Shown piece by piece: positions 51,954-63,069 of a DNA stretch of 64,000 nucleotides (the first letter of the stretch is position 1; the number at the start of each line of letters is the position of its first letter). Below the pieces are notes generated by a model. That model worked only from the letters and a program-made list of their open reading frames with translations, did not search any database and was not told where the DNA came from. The position numbers and the translations under genes were made by a program. The stretch comes from Membranipora membranacea (Eukaryota > Bryozoa > Gymnolaemata > Cheilostomatida > Membraniporidae). Where the stretch lies: assembly GCA_914767715.1 (NCBI GenBank), contig OU612065.1:36890001-36954000 (forward strand), in the 5' to 3' direction.

Positions 51954-53439
51954 TTATCATTGGCATGCAGTTCACAAACCAGGTATTTAACTTATGATCT
52001 AATCTGGTTTTCAGTTGAAACAAATTTAGCAGCTTGTCTTTAACAGTTTGGTGTTAATTTTTTCATTCAGTAGATTTGCAACTTTCCGACGGAAAATAAT
52101 GCATTGATACTGGGATCAGTAATTGAAATTACCTCAATCATGAACGGTGCGTAGAAATTCTGATAGACTGTCGAGAGTTAAGCAGGACTTGTTTTGATTA
52201 TGTCAAATCAAATTTTAAAATAGCTTTTTAGATTTACCACAGGTGGTATAACGTGATTAATGTCTCTTATTTCTGCACAACCATTTGAAGCAGAAACCAT
52301 ACAACTTAAACAATTCCGTCACCACCACCAACATGAATAACAAACCTTTATCGCATAATTAAATGATATATATATCTATATCTATATATGTATACTTTTA
52401 TTGGCATAATTCTCATTTGTCTAAATGGTCTTCAGAATGAGCAACAAAAAAAGATTAAAGTTGAGAGAAACAATTTAGACTGCGTTTTGAAACTTCAACA
52501 TTCAATGATGAATGGAGCCATCCCAAGTTAAAATGTACCTTAGGGTTAAAATTTAAGTTTCTAGGCATTTGATATCAACAGATATACAGAATTTTCTGAG
52601 GATTCTGATTATATGTTTATTTTTCAAAAAATGTTCATTATTGCAAAAAATGTTATGAGTCATAATAGATGTCGCGACAGGGAAAAAACGTGCAAATCTT
52701 AAGTCGAGAAAATGGCTTGTAAAGTTTGGAAAACTGATTTTCGGCATAACATACAGCATCATACATAGCAACGGGTATATTTTCACTGTATTCTCAGCTT
52801 ATGTAGATGTTGAGAGGGTGAAAAATACCCAATGAGCTCAAAAAACACATCAAAAGAAAGCTATCTTCAACACATAATAAGTGATTATGCACATAAAAAA
52901 ACAAATAATTTTGGAAAGACAATTTTACCCTTAATAAAGATGCATCCAAAATGGCCGCCAAGCTCCTTAGCAACGACTTTATGTTAAAAAAAAGGCAAGT
53001 TCTGGCGGTATTTTGGAGAAATTGTTCCCAGGAATGGATTCTCCATACTTTATTTTGTATGTTGGTGTTGGAATACCAGAACAACAAATTGAGAACATAT
53101 CCTAAGTTTGAAGGCTTATAACATATAATTAGCATTTTAACCCTCAGGTACATTTTAACTTGGGAATATGTTTTGGTAATTCATTGAAAGTGGAAGCAAT
53201 GATATTGTCTAACATAGTTATATTAGTACTGTGGAGTTTGAGAGTATCTCTAAAATTAATATTAATTGTCTTTACAGAAGCACATAAAGAATCCGAAAAA
53301 TATTTGAACTGTTTGGACAGAGACGGCAGAGTAAGAAGATTAAGGGATGCATGATGGCACTCTCTTCACTAAATCATGTTTCGCTTTCATTTTAATTGAC
53401 CCTTTTTTACTTTTACTTTGTCTGCAACTGCATTTTTCA

Positions 53440-53775
53440 TGCATACATGTTGAACCATACTGAGCAGGCGTAGGATATGATGTGTTGAATGTTTTCTTAC
53501 TTAGAATGTTTTTTAAATTTGGAATGGAATGAATAATGTAGACAACATGGTTTTGGTAAAAGCGATCCTGCTTTCTCCTATGACACCCAAAGGGTGAGGT
53601 GAGGAGTTCATTGCGAATGTTCAGGTCCTGCTTTAACTGATAAATGGTTTTAACTGGACAGGTGTACCACAGGACAAACAACATTTTGTCACCTGATTTC
53701 CTCCAGGAAGCTGATAATTCACAAGTAAGACATCGTATTGGATGATGCCAACAGATGAATGATTGAGCAGAAATA
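53440..53775. repeat. Diverged direct repeat, copy 1
   Basis: Shares CCATACTG-GCAGGC-TAGG-TATGA, GGGTGAG, and TCCTCCAGGAAGC with 55250-55660 in the same order and orientation. A 162-codon minus-strand frame without an ATG at its start crosses it. The copy at 55.3 kb preserves only parts of that frame (SWRKSG versus SWRNSG), so coding is unproven. Confidence 0.6.
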
Positions 53776-54887
53776 GCAAATAATAATGACGTTGCACCAC
53801 CTGTGGAAAACTCTTTTAAGAAATACACTTTTGATGCTTCGGAAGGCTTCCTTCAAATTTAAACCGAATTTGATTCAATCAAAAACAGATGTGATTGACT
53901 TTAATTATTTAGTCAAAATGTAGGAAGCTTGTTTATGATTGACCCGCTTTGAAGAAATTATCATCTAAGTGTATGAATATGATGGATTTTACTTTTGAGA
54001 TTAATTGTTTTACTAAAGACATTCATTATTTGGTAAAACCCACGAGTAAATCAATTTGAATTAAAAAATTCCGGACGCTTACAAACATTCTGTTGTTCCA
54101 AAGAACAAAGTGCAGTATATATTCAGCAATTATGGTCATTTCATCAATTTATAAATGTCAATATCAATGGCCATGAACCTTATTTTTGTTTTTTTTCTAT
54201 TGGCATTATTTATTTACTGGCATAATTTTTGAAATTTATTCTGGCAATGTACCATTGTGGAAAGTCTATGCATGCTGTTTTAAGTCATTCTACTTGGATA
54301 ATATGCCATAAAACATGTATCAAAAAATCACATTCATTTTTAGTCTCTCTATCCTGTGACACCTTGTGAGAAACCTTGATGTTACTTGGTATTTTTGTTT
54401 CTGTAACAGTAGGCCTACACACTGTATAATGTTGTGGCACAGGAGCATTTGAGTTCTAATGCTTCCACCTGGCACCACCGTTCTCTGCTGGAAATCCGAC
54501 GAGGAACCTCTTGATAGTAATATCCATGTCCTCCCAATTGCACCAAGGCCTCTTCCTGCAATCGAACATCAGTTTTTTAAATGAGCATGGCAGTCATAAA
54601 TGTTATAGGATACAGACGGTGTAAATCTCCTCCCAATATAAATAATGAATAAATAAATCAACTTCAATGAATACAGTAGATATCCCAGATTCAGTATCAA
54701 ATATTACAGACAATCCAAATTTTATTTGGGTACGGAAATAATCACTATATTTTTAGTATCCTTTTTGAGCCATATTTACTTTATCAATGTTAACAATTAA
54801 TAAACCATGGTTTCATCATCACTGGGTGACAATTATTAAGTATTGTTTTACTTTATAATAGCAGAAAGCTATTTTTACAGTACAGTA

Positions 54888-55058
54888 AGTGGAGCAACTT
54901 TAAACAACATATGATATGTTAGTATTCAGGCTGGCCATCTCATCATTCATTTGCCACCAATACCTATGAGAGCTTTGTCCATTGCTTGGAAGCAGTGGCA
55001 TATTTGATGTTAATTCTGAAAGTATGATATCAATAAGTGACCTCAAACTGAGTCATGG
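54888..55058. repeat. Diverged direct repeat, second family, copy 1
   Basis: AGTGGAGCAA-TT-AAACAACATA-GAT-TGTTAGTAT-CAG and, about 150 bp on, CTCAAACTGAG recur at 59308-59485 at the same spacing. The sequence is non-coding by eye. Confidence 0.6.
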
Positions 55059-55249
55059 ACTAGGGAAAGATATTACTGATATACAGTCAGTGAGATTTTA
55101 AAGCGACGGTCTGTTTGGAATGGTATGGAAAAATCAAAAAATCCGCCATGTTGCATGACTGATTCCATTATATGGTCATTTGGTCAGTATATATGCAATG
55201 TGCAGAGTATAAAATTTGCTCTAATTTGTTTTTTTTCCTGTTTCCGTAA

Positions 55250-55660
55250 GCAAATTGTACCATACTGTACAGGCTTAGGGTATGACAGGTTTAATGTTTG
55301 CATTATAGAATGACCATTTGATAATGCATGGTGATTATTGATATATAATTTAGGCAACACGATTTTGGTAATTGCAAGGCTGCTGTCAACAATTACACTT
55401 AATGGGTGAGATCAAGATAGGGAACATCAAATGTGATACAAGCTTCTCAAAATATCCCACTATCACACAAAAAAAGAAAAAAAAAAGAAAGTATATAGCT
55501 ATGTAAAATGACTTCAAATAAAAGTTGAATGTGAAGCCTTGCTTTGACTAATTGACATCATTAACTGCACATGTGAACTACCGGACATAGGACACCTGAG
55601 TTCCTCCAGGAAGCCAATATTTCAATGGTAAGAAACCCTATCGGATTGATCGGGTATATA
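55250..55660. repeat. Diverged direct repeat, copy 2
   Basis: Partner of 53440-53775, interrupted by an A-rich stretch (about 55468-55500). Confidence 0.6.
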
Positions 55661-55809
55661 TACAACAGCTTTGTTTCATCTGTAGATACACATCTGTTCA
55701 TCAGAATGATAATGATTCTCAGCCAGATTTTTTTAACCATGGGATGTAACTGAGGTAAGCTGTACCCATAGAGTTATTATATACTCTGGAGTGGACAATG
55801 CAGTGCTAT

Positions 55810-56682
55810 TGCGAAATCCATGACACAACCGATCTGGTTGTGCATGGCTAGCGCCTGTATCATATAACTTATCATTGAGAATATGCGTATTGGGCATGGC
55901 AATTTAGATTTTTAGAGCGCTTTAGGCTTTTTATCAGAAAAATTTTCATGGGATACCATGTAGATCACTTGCAGGTATTTTCACTTTCAATTCCATGACG
56001 CAACGAAAACTGGTTGTGCGTGAATAGTGCATGAATCATTGACTTTATCATTAAAAATATTAGAATTGGACATATACGAATTAAGTTTATGGAGCACTTA
56101 TAGCCATTTTATCAGAGAATTTCACATATAACACCAGTTATGTCACCTGCAGGTATTTTCTCTTCCGGTCAGTTTAACATTTTCTTATTCTCCCTTTAAA
56201 ATAAGCCAGATATCAACCGCAAGTACATGAGCTTAAATCGCAATGACAGGGCCAGCTGGTTTCTGCCACTTGCCAGGTATTTCGCTGTGTCCTGTCTCTC
56301 CAACTAATATGTTGCACACTTAGTCTGTTTATTTATCTGCTCAGTTCCAGCTACTGACGATGATTTGTGATAATATGGGGTAAAAGTAGCCTGTGGATAA
56401 ACGATTGGAGGTAAAAAGTTTTGCTGCTTGTCTTTAACGTTTTTGGAGCATTTTTAGCAATATTTTTGTAAAACTTTTCATGCCACACTTTTAGATGACT
56501 TGCCAGTGATTCTTTTCAGGGGGCAGACAGGGGACAAAAAGATTTGTGTTATCCCCTTAAAACGCCAAAATCTCAACTGCAAACACACCATCGCGATAAA
56601 TTCACATTTACCTGGCTAGCCGGCTTTTGGCCCTGCCACTTGCCTGCCAGCCAGTTACACTTGTCTCTTTAAAGTTTGAGGC
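55810..56682. repeat. Nested tandem array, about 175-bp and about 358-bp periods
   Basis: CCATGAC(A/G)CAAC ... TTATCAGA ... TCAC(T/C)TGCAGGTATTTTC repeats at 55818 and 55993. A second feature, ATCAACCGCAAGTAC / CTCAACTGCAAACAC followed by GGTTTCTGCCACTTGCC / GGCCCTGCCACTTGCC, repeats at about 56209 and 56567. The unit therefore has a shorter repeat inside a longer one. Confidence 0.65.
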
Positions 56683-57350
56683 TGCTCTTTTGTATCACAT
56701 CTTATTCTCCATATTTTATTCTATCATGTTAGTGAATTCCAGCTTTAGAATCCAAATATTGAGGAAGTTATGGCCTCTCAAACTTTCAAGGTGTTGGCAA
56801 TTTATCGGCAGTAAGAATCAGCCGGCAATCCCTATGGTACGTCACAACCATCATACATATTACGATACACTAATAAATATGTTGATGATCAAAATGTTCA
56901 GATCTGTAACGGTCTCGAACCCAGGTCCAAATGGCTTTGCAGGCAACGCCCCTATCGCTGAGCTATATTGTCTACAGGCTCACCTAGATGGTCCAAGTGG
57001 CACGATGGTAGCGTCGGTGCCTATAGGTGTGTGGACCCGGATTCGATTCCCACCCCGATTCCCACCCCGGTCTGAATTTTGATCATCATCTTATCTGTGT
57101 GATTATTAGTGTATTAACTCATAATAAGTATGACCATAGACAAAACACATGTCTATGGTTGTGATGTACCCCAGGGGAAACATCCGCTTATTCCCAATGC
57201 CGATTGAAGGCAATCACCCTGGAAGTTTGAGAGGCCATAACTTCCTCAATATTTAGATTCTAAAGCTGAAAATCGCTCACATGATAGAATGAAATATGGA
57301 GAATAAGATGTGATACAAAAGAGCAGCCTCAGACTAAGTCTTTAACTAAA
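56683..57350. mobile_element. Palindromic element with two opposed tRNA-like heads
   Basis: The outer arms GAGGCTGCTCTTTTGTATCA (from about 56690) and the inverse ending about 57335 are near identical for over 100 bp. Homology continues inward through ACACTAATAA and ATGATGATCAAAA. At the centre are two tRNA-like modules in opposite orientation. The minus-strand one has TAGCTCAGCGATAGGGGCG and GACCTGGGTTCGAGACC (about 56918-56965). The plus-strand one has TGGCACGATGGTAGCG and GGACCCGGATTCGATTCCC (about 56998-57052). The flanks carry TCTTTAA on both sides, a possible 7-bp target duplication. Neither head folds into a full tRNA. The element interrupts the tandem array to its left. Confidence 0.7.
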
Positions 57351-57750
57351 ATGTTACACACTCAGTGAGTTCATTTTATCTGTAAAGTATAATGACTTCC
57401 AATTATACAAGATGTGCAAGTAACCCGTGGCTCAAAATTTTCAGTTTTAGTTTGGCTATGTTATTAATTCCCTCTCCTGGGTGGCCACTCGTTTTTGTAT
57501 TGCCAAAACTATTCAAGCCAACACAGCAGGTTAAATTAATAGATTCATAAACTCTTCTGCTGAATAACAAGAAAACGTCGAAAGGACAACTCAAGTTACA
57601 TACTTGTCCAGATTGACTCTAGATTTTCTTAAATTCCCTCACTCAGCCTGGAAAATTGTATGAAAATGACAATCAGTTATCAGATAGAGATAGAAAGAGA
57701 TTGTTTTATTGCGTATCATCAATGATGAAGCAAAATTATGGTGACTGTAA

Positions 57751-58433
57751 AGGTGTGGCTACATGTCACGATGTAATCACAGGCCGATGGCATGTCTAGA
57801 CATGCTAGGCCGATCTCACACTGCTACACAGGCCTATGAATTAGTACTCGATGGTTTAGTGAGTTATAGTGGGGTAATAAATCAGGTGCCTATATTGACC
57901 AATTAACTCCCTCAGTTCAATCGATTGACCAATGATATTTAATGGGCGTGTTAACAAATGACCGGATATGTCATATTAAATCCGGGTCTTTGTCACTTAG
58001 AATCTTCACCAAATAAAATTTCATTCTTCTGTAAAATTGATTTTCCTATGCTATACTATGGATGTCATGTCAGGACAGCTTCCATTTCCAAGTGATACAG
58101 CTATTACCTTCCATATTTTCACTACAGCACCACTCCTATCTTTGTAGTTATGGTCTTTTTTATCATAAAAAGGAGGATGTGATTTAACTACAGATATTAT
58201 CAACTCCTCCATTTTTGATAGCCTGTCACAATTTGATAGATGGCGTGTTTAACCGCGTAATTATTTAAGCAAGCAATCAACAACCAATCAGCATAGAGGA
58301 TCGTCTAGATCACTCGGGCAAAAGACCAACGAGTTGGATGTCCACTTAACACGAGTAATCACTCGTGCAGATCCACCGATTAACCACTCGTGACCCCAAA
58401 TCGAGGTAAAAATCGTGACATGTAGCCACACCT
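57751..58433. mobile_element. MITE, 22-bp TIR, TAA target duplication
   Basis: TIR AGGTGTGGCTACATGTCACG begins at 57751 and its exact inverse ends at 58433 (22 bp perfect). TAA flanks both ends (57748-57750 and 58434-58436), as for PIF/Harbinger-type TWA targets. The 683-bp interior encodes no transposase, so it is non-autonomous. Its right end lies 40 bp before the ATG of the next gene. Confidence 0.8.
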
Positions 58434-58473
58434 TAAGAAGGCGTTATCATTTAGGAGTCTGATACTAAAAGGT

Positions 58474-59037
58474 ATGAAACTGTTTAAAAATCGCATCAAA
58501 TCAGTGCCTAGGAACACAGGGCTGTTCATGATTATGCTGTCTATGTTGACACTTCTGCCATCTGTTATCTACTTGGCAAAGGACTCACCATTTTCTCCAA
58601 ACCCCTCGACCGCTGACAACACAAATTATACGATGACATCTTCTCCTGATGGCTATATAGGGTACTATTGCCTGACCCACATGGGTCTTATAACTACGGG
58701 ACTAACTCTTGCCGCTCTAGGTAATTTTATCTGTAAGGTCAGTTATTTTACCTCTGTAGAGACAGCTGTTGTTGGCCATCCTAGCCACATGGGCATTTTA
58801 TCAGAAGTCTGGTGGTTTTCCTTTGGGATTGTCACACTACTCTATGGCCTCATATCAAACGCGAAATTTACTGTTATTGTTTTTCCTTCAATTATGATTT
58901 TGGTTTTTGTTGCGATTTTCCTATCTTATTACATTAACTGGCTTGTTTTTCCCTGTCAAAAAGATGACAGAACCTCCGTCGATCATGATGTAGAATTAAA
59001 CAGTGATTGTGATTGTAACAAGAGGCCAAGGCTTTGA
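58474..59037 (+). CDS. Four-helix membrane protein, single exon, family not recognised
   Basis: A 187-residue open frame with its own ATG. Helix 1 (about 16-36) is GLFMIMLSMLTLLPSVIYLA. A Ser/Thr/Asn-rich loop follows, with an N-glycosylation sequon (NYT at about 51-53). Helix 2 is about 66-87, helix 3 about 111-130 (WWFSFGIVTLLYGLI) and helix 4 about 133-157. The acidic, Cys-containing tail (HDVELNSDCDC) is cytosolic if both termini are inside. I do not recognise the family. The tetraspan layout is general, and tetraspanin CCG is absent. Helix periodicity, loop composition and an AATAAA overlapping the stop (59038) support a real gene. An acceptor-like TCATTTAG lies about 20 bp before the ATG, so an upstream non-coding exon is possible. 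Confidence 0.6.
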   Translation: MKLFKNRIKSVPRNTGLFMIMLSMLTLLPSVIYLAKDSPFSPNPSTADNTNYTMTSSPDGYIGYYCLTHMGLITTGLTLAALGNFICKVSYFTSVETAVVGHPSHMGILSEVWWFSFGIVTLLYGLISNAKFTVIVFPSIMILVFVAIFLSYYINWLVFPCQKDDRTSVDHDVELNSDCDCNKRPRL

Positions 59038-59307
59038 AATAAACCAATAACAACAATTATTAGCTTCGAACATAAAACAATAATGTAATATAACTACAGC
59101 AACAACTATTTTATTTTCATGTTTTTATACCCTTCAAGAGAGTCAATTTATGATTTATCATCTCTGTGTGAGCTGGATATACTTTATCTAGCTTGCAGAT
59201 GTTTATAATATAAATCAAACATTGGCACTGGAAAAGAATACATTTTTATGTTTTTTCCTTTGGTATGAATCAACAAAGTGACCAAAATAATCTTAACATG
59301 TTCTACT

Positions 59308-59485
59308 AGTGGAGCAAGTTCAAACAACATACGATGTGTTAGTATACAGACTGAGTTTAATATCATTATTCATTATTCCGAAACTGAAAACGATGTCAAT
59401 ACAAAACAGCAATAATTAAAAATATTTTGAGAATAAATAAAACTCTTCCTTATCATTAAAGATCACTGACCCCAAACTGAGACAC
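59308..59485. repeat. Diverged direct repeat, second family, copy 2
   Basis: Partner of 54888-55058. It lies 3' of the four-helix protein gene. Confidence 0.6.
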
Positions 59486-60213
59486 GCCACATATACCAAC
59501 CATCATGATTTATTGGACTATATAAATCCTTGTTTAACCTATTCGTCACCCATTATACAATAATTCAAATATATTATTTCTCTTGAACTCATAGAGAAAA
59601 GGTGTGACCTAGTTTTAAGACAACGGGCTACTGATCAAGTATTTCCAGTTTGTTCCTTGGTTGGGCAGTCGTTTTGATCAACCAGCAGCATGAATGGATA
59701 GTAATTAAAAGTACAGCTGGTACGACTTATTTGGCCTGTATGAGAGTGTATTAGCGAAGCTAAAACCCAACCGACCCAGATCTTATACCCGGCTGAGATA
59801 CCAGCATACAGTAGTATGAATCCATACGCATCTATAATTCAACGATTTTAGATTTGCACTTGAGTTCAGGGTATATAGATTAAATGAAACAAATATTTTA
59901 GCTTTATCTCTTTCATAGGGCTAAAATTATAAAATATAAAAACACATCCCTCAACCTACAACTCTGCCTACTATCATCTAGATCAGCTGTGTGCAACCTG
60001 CGGCCTTTTTGCCAGTGCGGCCTAATGAGTAATCATTTCCGGCCTAATTGTGGCCTTATGCCTAAAAAAGTTATTACGCATCAATTTTGGTTCCTCTTTC
60101 GTTATGTGGAGAACCAAGTATGTATGTATAAGGTATTTCAAAATAGTGGCCATTCTGTATTATTCATATAGCAAAGCTTCACCAGCCACTCTACACAAAA
60201 TCATCATGACTTT

Positions 60214-60800
60214 CATCATTTTGTTTTCAATTTTCATTAATGACCTAGTCAACTCTGCTCCTCAATTGGAATACATTTTATTTGCAGACAACACAAACAT
60301 TTTTTGCTCTGATCAAAAATTATTAAAAGTAAACTTTATCAAAATTGAGCAGTGGTGCTAGGCAAACTGACTAATTCTAAAAGCCAAAAAAACTTTTCAT
60401 GTCCTTTTTAAAGCACCTAACAAAAAAGTAGTAAACAATCCTGAAGTTTTTAATGTTAGTATGAGAAACAATATAATAGAATCAATCTCCTCCACAAAGT
60501 TTTTACGATTAGAAATTGATAGCAATATTACTTTTAAAACCATATATCACAGATTTGCAAAATGTTAAACTACGCTCTTTTATTATTGCGAAGTATCAGA
60601 CAGTTTTTAGATGTGCCAACAATGATTAATTCATATTTTGCTTTCTTCTACCCACACCTAAGTGAATTGAAATAAATTTTACTCTTACAGAAAACTGCAT
60701 TCAGTGTGATTTTGAAAATACCTCTTGGAAAACATGTGTCATCAAAATTCAAAAAGCTGAAAATCATGCCAATTTCGATGTTGTTTGAATATGCGTTATA
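60214..60800 (+). pseudogene. Non-LTR reverse transcriptase fragment inside the hAT-like element
   Basis: The frame-broken translation reads IFINDLVN...QLEYILFADNTNIF (RT catalytic motif with the second Asp changed to Asn). It continues KKTFHVLFKAPNKK, STKFLRLEIDSNITFK and, after further breaks, the typical C-terminal block. Stops and the FADN change show it is dead. The first RT motifs are absent, so it is truncated at the 5' end. Confidence 0.75.
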
Positions 60801-60939
60801 TTCTTCTTAAAACAAGTAAATGAAAACAAATTATACCCTAAATTAAACAACAACAACAACAAAATAACAAGATCAGAGAGCCAACAACTGCAGAGGGGAA
60901 ATGTCACTGTTGACAAAGGGAGTCAATCTGTTCAAGAGT

Positions 60940-61125
60940 TACCTAATGGGGAAGGAGGGAAGCTGGCCGTCGTGACTGCGGGGTTGGCTGGCGGAGGCTT
61001 CGTGGGGGGGGGGGGGTGGTATGTAGGGGGCATTTGGGCTTCCCAATCGATGGTCGGATCGGGTGGTTGCCACTCTAGTCTCGACCTGTCTGGCGAAGAC
61101 TATTAGACCACACCGCTGCATTTTT
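60940..61125 (-). mobile_element. Possible tRNA-derived SINE fragment, GC-rich
   Basis: On the minus strand GGTGTGGTCTAATAGTCTTCG (A-box-like) and GGTCGAGAC (B-box-like) lie at about 61083-61115. They resemble the head of the SINE at 44560. A 12-13 nt G run is at about 61004-61017. Decayed. Confidence 0.4.
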
Positions 61126-61260
61126 ATCTCAATTTTAATTTATCATTTTAATAGAAATTTTTAAGCAGTAACCTAATACAACAAAAAACACTGGTGTACT
61201 GGTGCCAACGACGATCCGATCCGATAAAATCATATCATGAGGTAAAATGTCGTCACAAAA

Positions 61261-61643
61261 CTCCAGAAAATGGGATCCAAACCAATATTTCTGCCGAGTT
61301 GATGGTTCTTGCAACATACTGCAGTCTTTACACAATCTGTTTTAGTATTTACGAAATAGGAAGTGCCACAATTGTTACTCCAGTTCAAATTTTATCCCTG
61401 AAAGATATGTTGCGGCCTTTTGAGTTGAACCTACGTAAAATGTGGCCTTTTCCGAGAAAAGGCCACATTTTCTGCAGGCTCAACTCAAAAGGCCGCAACA
61501 TATCTTTCAGGGATAAGATTGAAACTGGACTAACAATTTTGGAACTTCCTATTTTGTTAATACTCAGATTTGTGTAAAGACTGCAGTATGTTGCAAGAAC
61601 CATTAGCTCAGCAGAAATTTGGGTTTATCTAATCTTCTGGAGT
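61261..61643. repeat. Long palindrome, about 190-bp arms
   Basis: From the centre (AAAAGGCCACATTTT near 61455) both arms read outward through AACTCAAAAGGCCGCAACAT, TCTTTCAGGGATAA, GACTGCAGTATGTTGCAAGA and CTCCAGAA in mirror order. The two ORFs called here in opposite directions are the same sequence read from each arm. Confidence 0.85.
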
Positions 61644-61689
61644 TTGGTTGGTTAAAAATGTTGGTTAAAATTGCAAGGGTTCGTCACTC

Positions 61690-61898
61690 GCCACATCGTG
61701 GCGGTGAAATAGTGTGTGCCTTAAGGGCAAGGCTGCAATGACTGCGCCAATTTGCTCTCAGTTTTTAGGCAGGTCGGAGCACACCTGGGGGTCCAACAAC
61801 TCCAAGTAGTCAGTAGACTGCAGTGGGATTCGAACCCACAACCTTCAACACTTGCGTGCTGAAGGATCGGCGCTCTAACCACTGAGCCACATCCTACT
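61690..61898 (-). mobile_element. tRNA-derived SINE, minus strand
   Basis: On the minus strand the A box GTGGCTCAGTGGTTAGAGCG (61871-61890) and the B box GGGTTCGAATCCCAC (about 61823-61837) define a good tRNA-like head. The anticodon arm and acceptor stem are not tRNA-like. A body of about 130 bp follows, toward lower coordinates. Confidence 0.7.
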
Positions 61899-62613
61899 CC
61901 TTTATGACGGCATTTTATCTCATGATTGGATTTTGTATGTGTCTGTTTTTCATGTGTATGGCAAAGGGCAGGGTGGGATGGGTGCTGTAGGGCCCTCCTA
62001 GCGGTAAAAAGTTAATAATGGGGCAGTTGTGGCGGAGAAAAACATATTTTCGCACAGCGAATTTTTTTGGAATTCTTTGCGTCCTGTCATCATTTTCAGC
62101 TTACTCCGCCCACCCTCCTGCAGGGGGCAATGTTTTGCAAATGGTTGTGAAATGAAAAATGGAAAACTTCAGCCATACTGCAGGAGCACTTGTAATAAAG
62201 AGACTTTTTGATACAAATCTGCCTTTCGTCCAAAATGACTGTTTTGCAAAAAATACTAATTGCTATTATCTTAGAGAACTTTGTAATTTTACCATCCAAC
62301 TGTCACTGTTTTGTGTTATTTAGAAAAAAAAAACACCTTGAGAGTCGTTGGCACCAGTACCAAAGTCATGATGATTTTGTGTAAAGTGGCTGGGGAAGCT
62401 TTGCTACATTGCAGACTAGAGAAAGGCCACAATTTTGAAATATATAGTACTTTCAGAGCGCTAATGCATACTTGGTTCTCCACATATAGAAAGAGGAACC
62501 AAAATTGATGTGTAATAATTTTTTTAGGCATAACGCTACAATTAGGCCGCAAAAGATTACCCATTAGGCCGCACTGGCAAAAAGGCCGCAGGTTGCCCAC
62601 AGCTGATCTAGAT

Positions 62614-63069
62614 CAAGGTCTTAATTTGGAGTGGCCTCATATATAACTCAAAGTTACACGCCCCACGATTATTGCCCCTGACTTGACTATATGTTATGTA
62701 CAACGTCAAAACTGCTTATAGTTTCTAACACTACTTCAAGCCTGACCTAATTATTTACTTGGTTTTCTATAACAAAAAGAACACCCATCAAATCAAATAA
62801 ATTTTTATGGATGCCAATAGTAAATGTGTTTTTCATGTTATGACTGGTCATTTTTGCTATATGGAAGAAAAGGTGGCCAGATCCTCTGATTACCTTTTTA
62901 TGATGATCTGTTCATAGCTTAGCACTGATTTTATTACACTGTGACTGGATTACAAGGGTGGAGTAATAGCTCATCTGTTGTGCGCTCATATTACCCCATG
63001 TCTGAACTTAATGAGAAGCTGTAGGAAATAATCTCTTTCAATGAAATAGTACAAACAGGGGGTACCCGG
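62614..63069. other. Intergenic
   Basis: No feature recognised. Confidence 0.4.

Larger units (their letters stand above)
48700..53400. other. Intergenic, no gene recognised
   Basis: Contents are short ORFs without similarity, a palindrome (51519-51568), a 7-bp minisatellite (51912-51953) and an AT-dinucleotide stretch near 52365-52395. Confidence 0.4.
59984..62605. mobile_element. hAT-like DNA transposon remnant with long TIRs and nested insertions
   Basis: The ends CAGCTGTG(T/G)GCAACCTGCGGCC are inverted copies. ATCTAGAT lies immediately outside both (59976-59983 and 62606-62613), an 8-bp target duplication. CAG...-type termini with 8-bp duplications are the hallmark of hAT elements. Homology between the ends runs about 230 bp (59984-60213 versus 62362-62605). 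No hAT transposase is present. The interior instead holds a LINE fragment, SINE-like heads and a long palindrome. Confidence 0.8.

Noticed and set aside
53340-53828. A 162-codon minus-strand frame
   Set aside because: It lacks an ATG start and overlaps a diverged repeat. The second copy does not keep the frame.
56998-57060. Candidate tRNA on the plus strand
   Set aside because: Same reason: box motifs are present but the cloverleaf fails, and it sits inside a repetitive element.
61800-61895. Candidate tRNA gene on the minus strand
   Set aside because: A and B boxes are good but the acceptor and anticodon arms do not pair, so it is called a SINE head.
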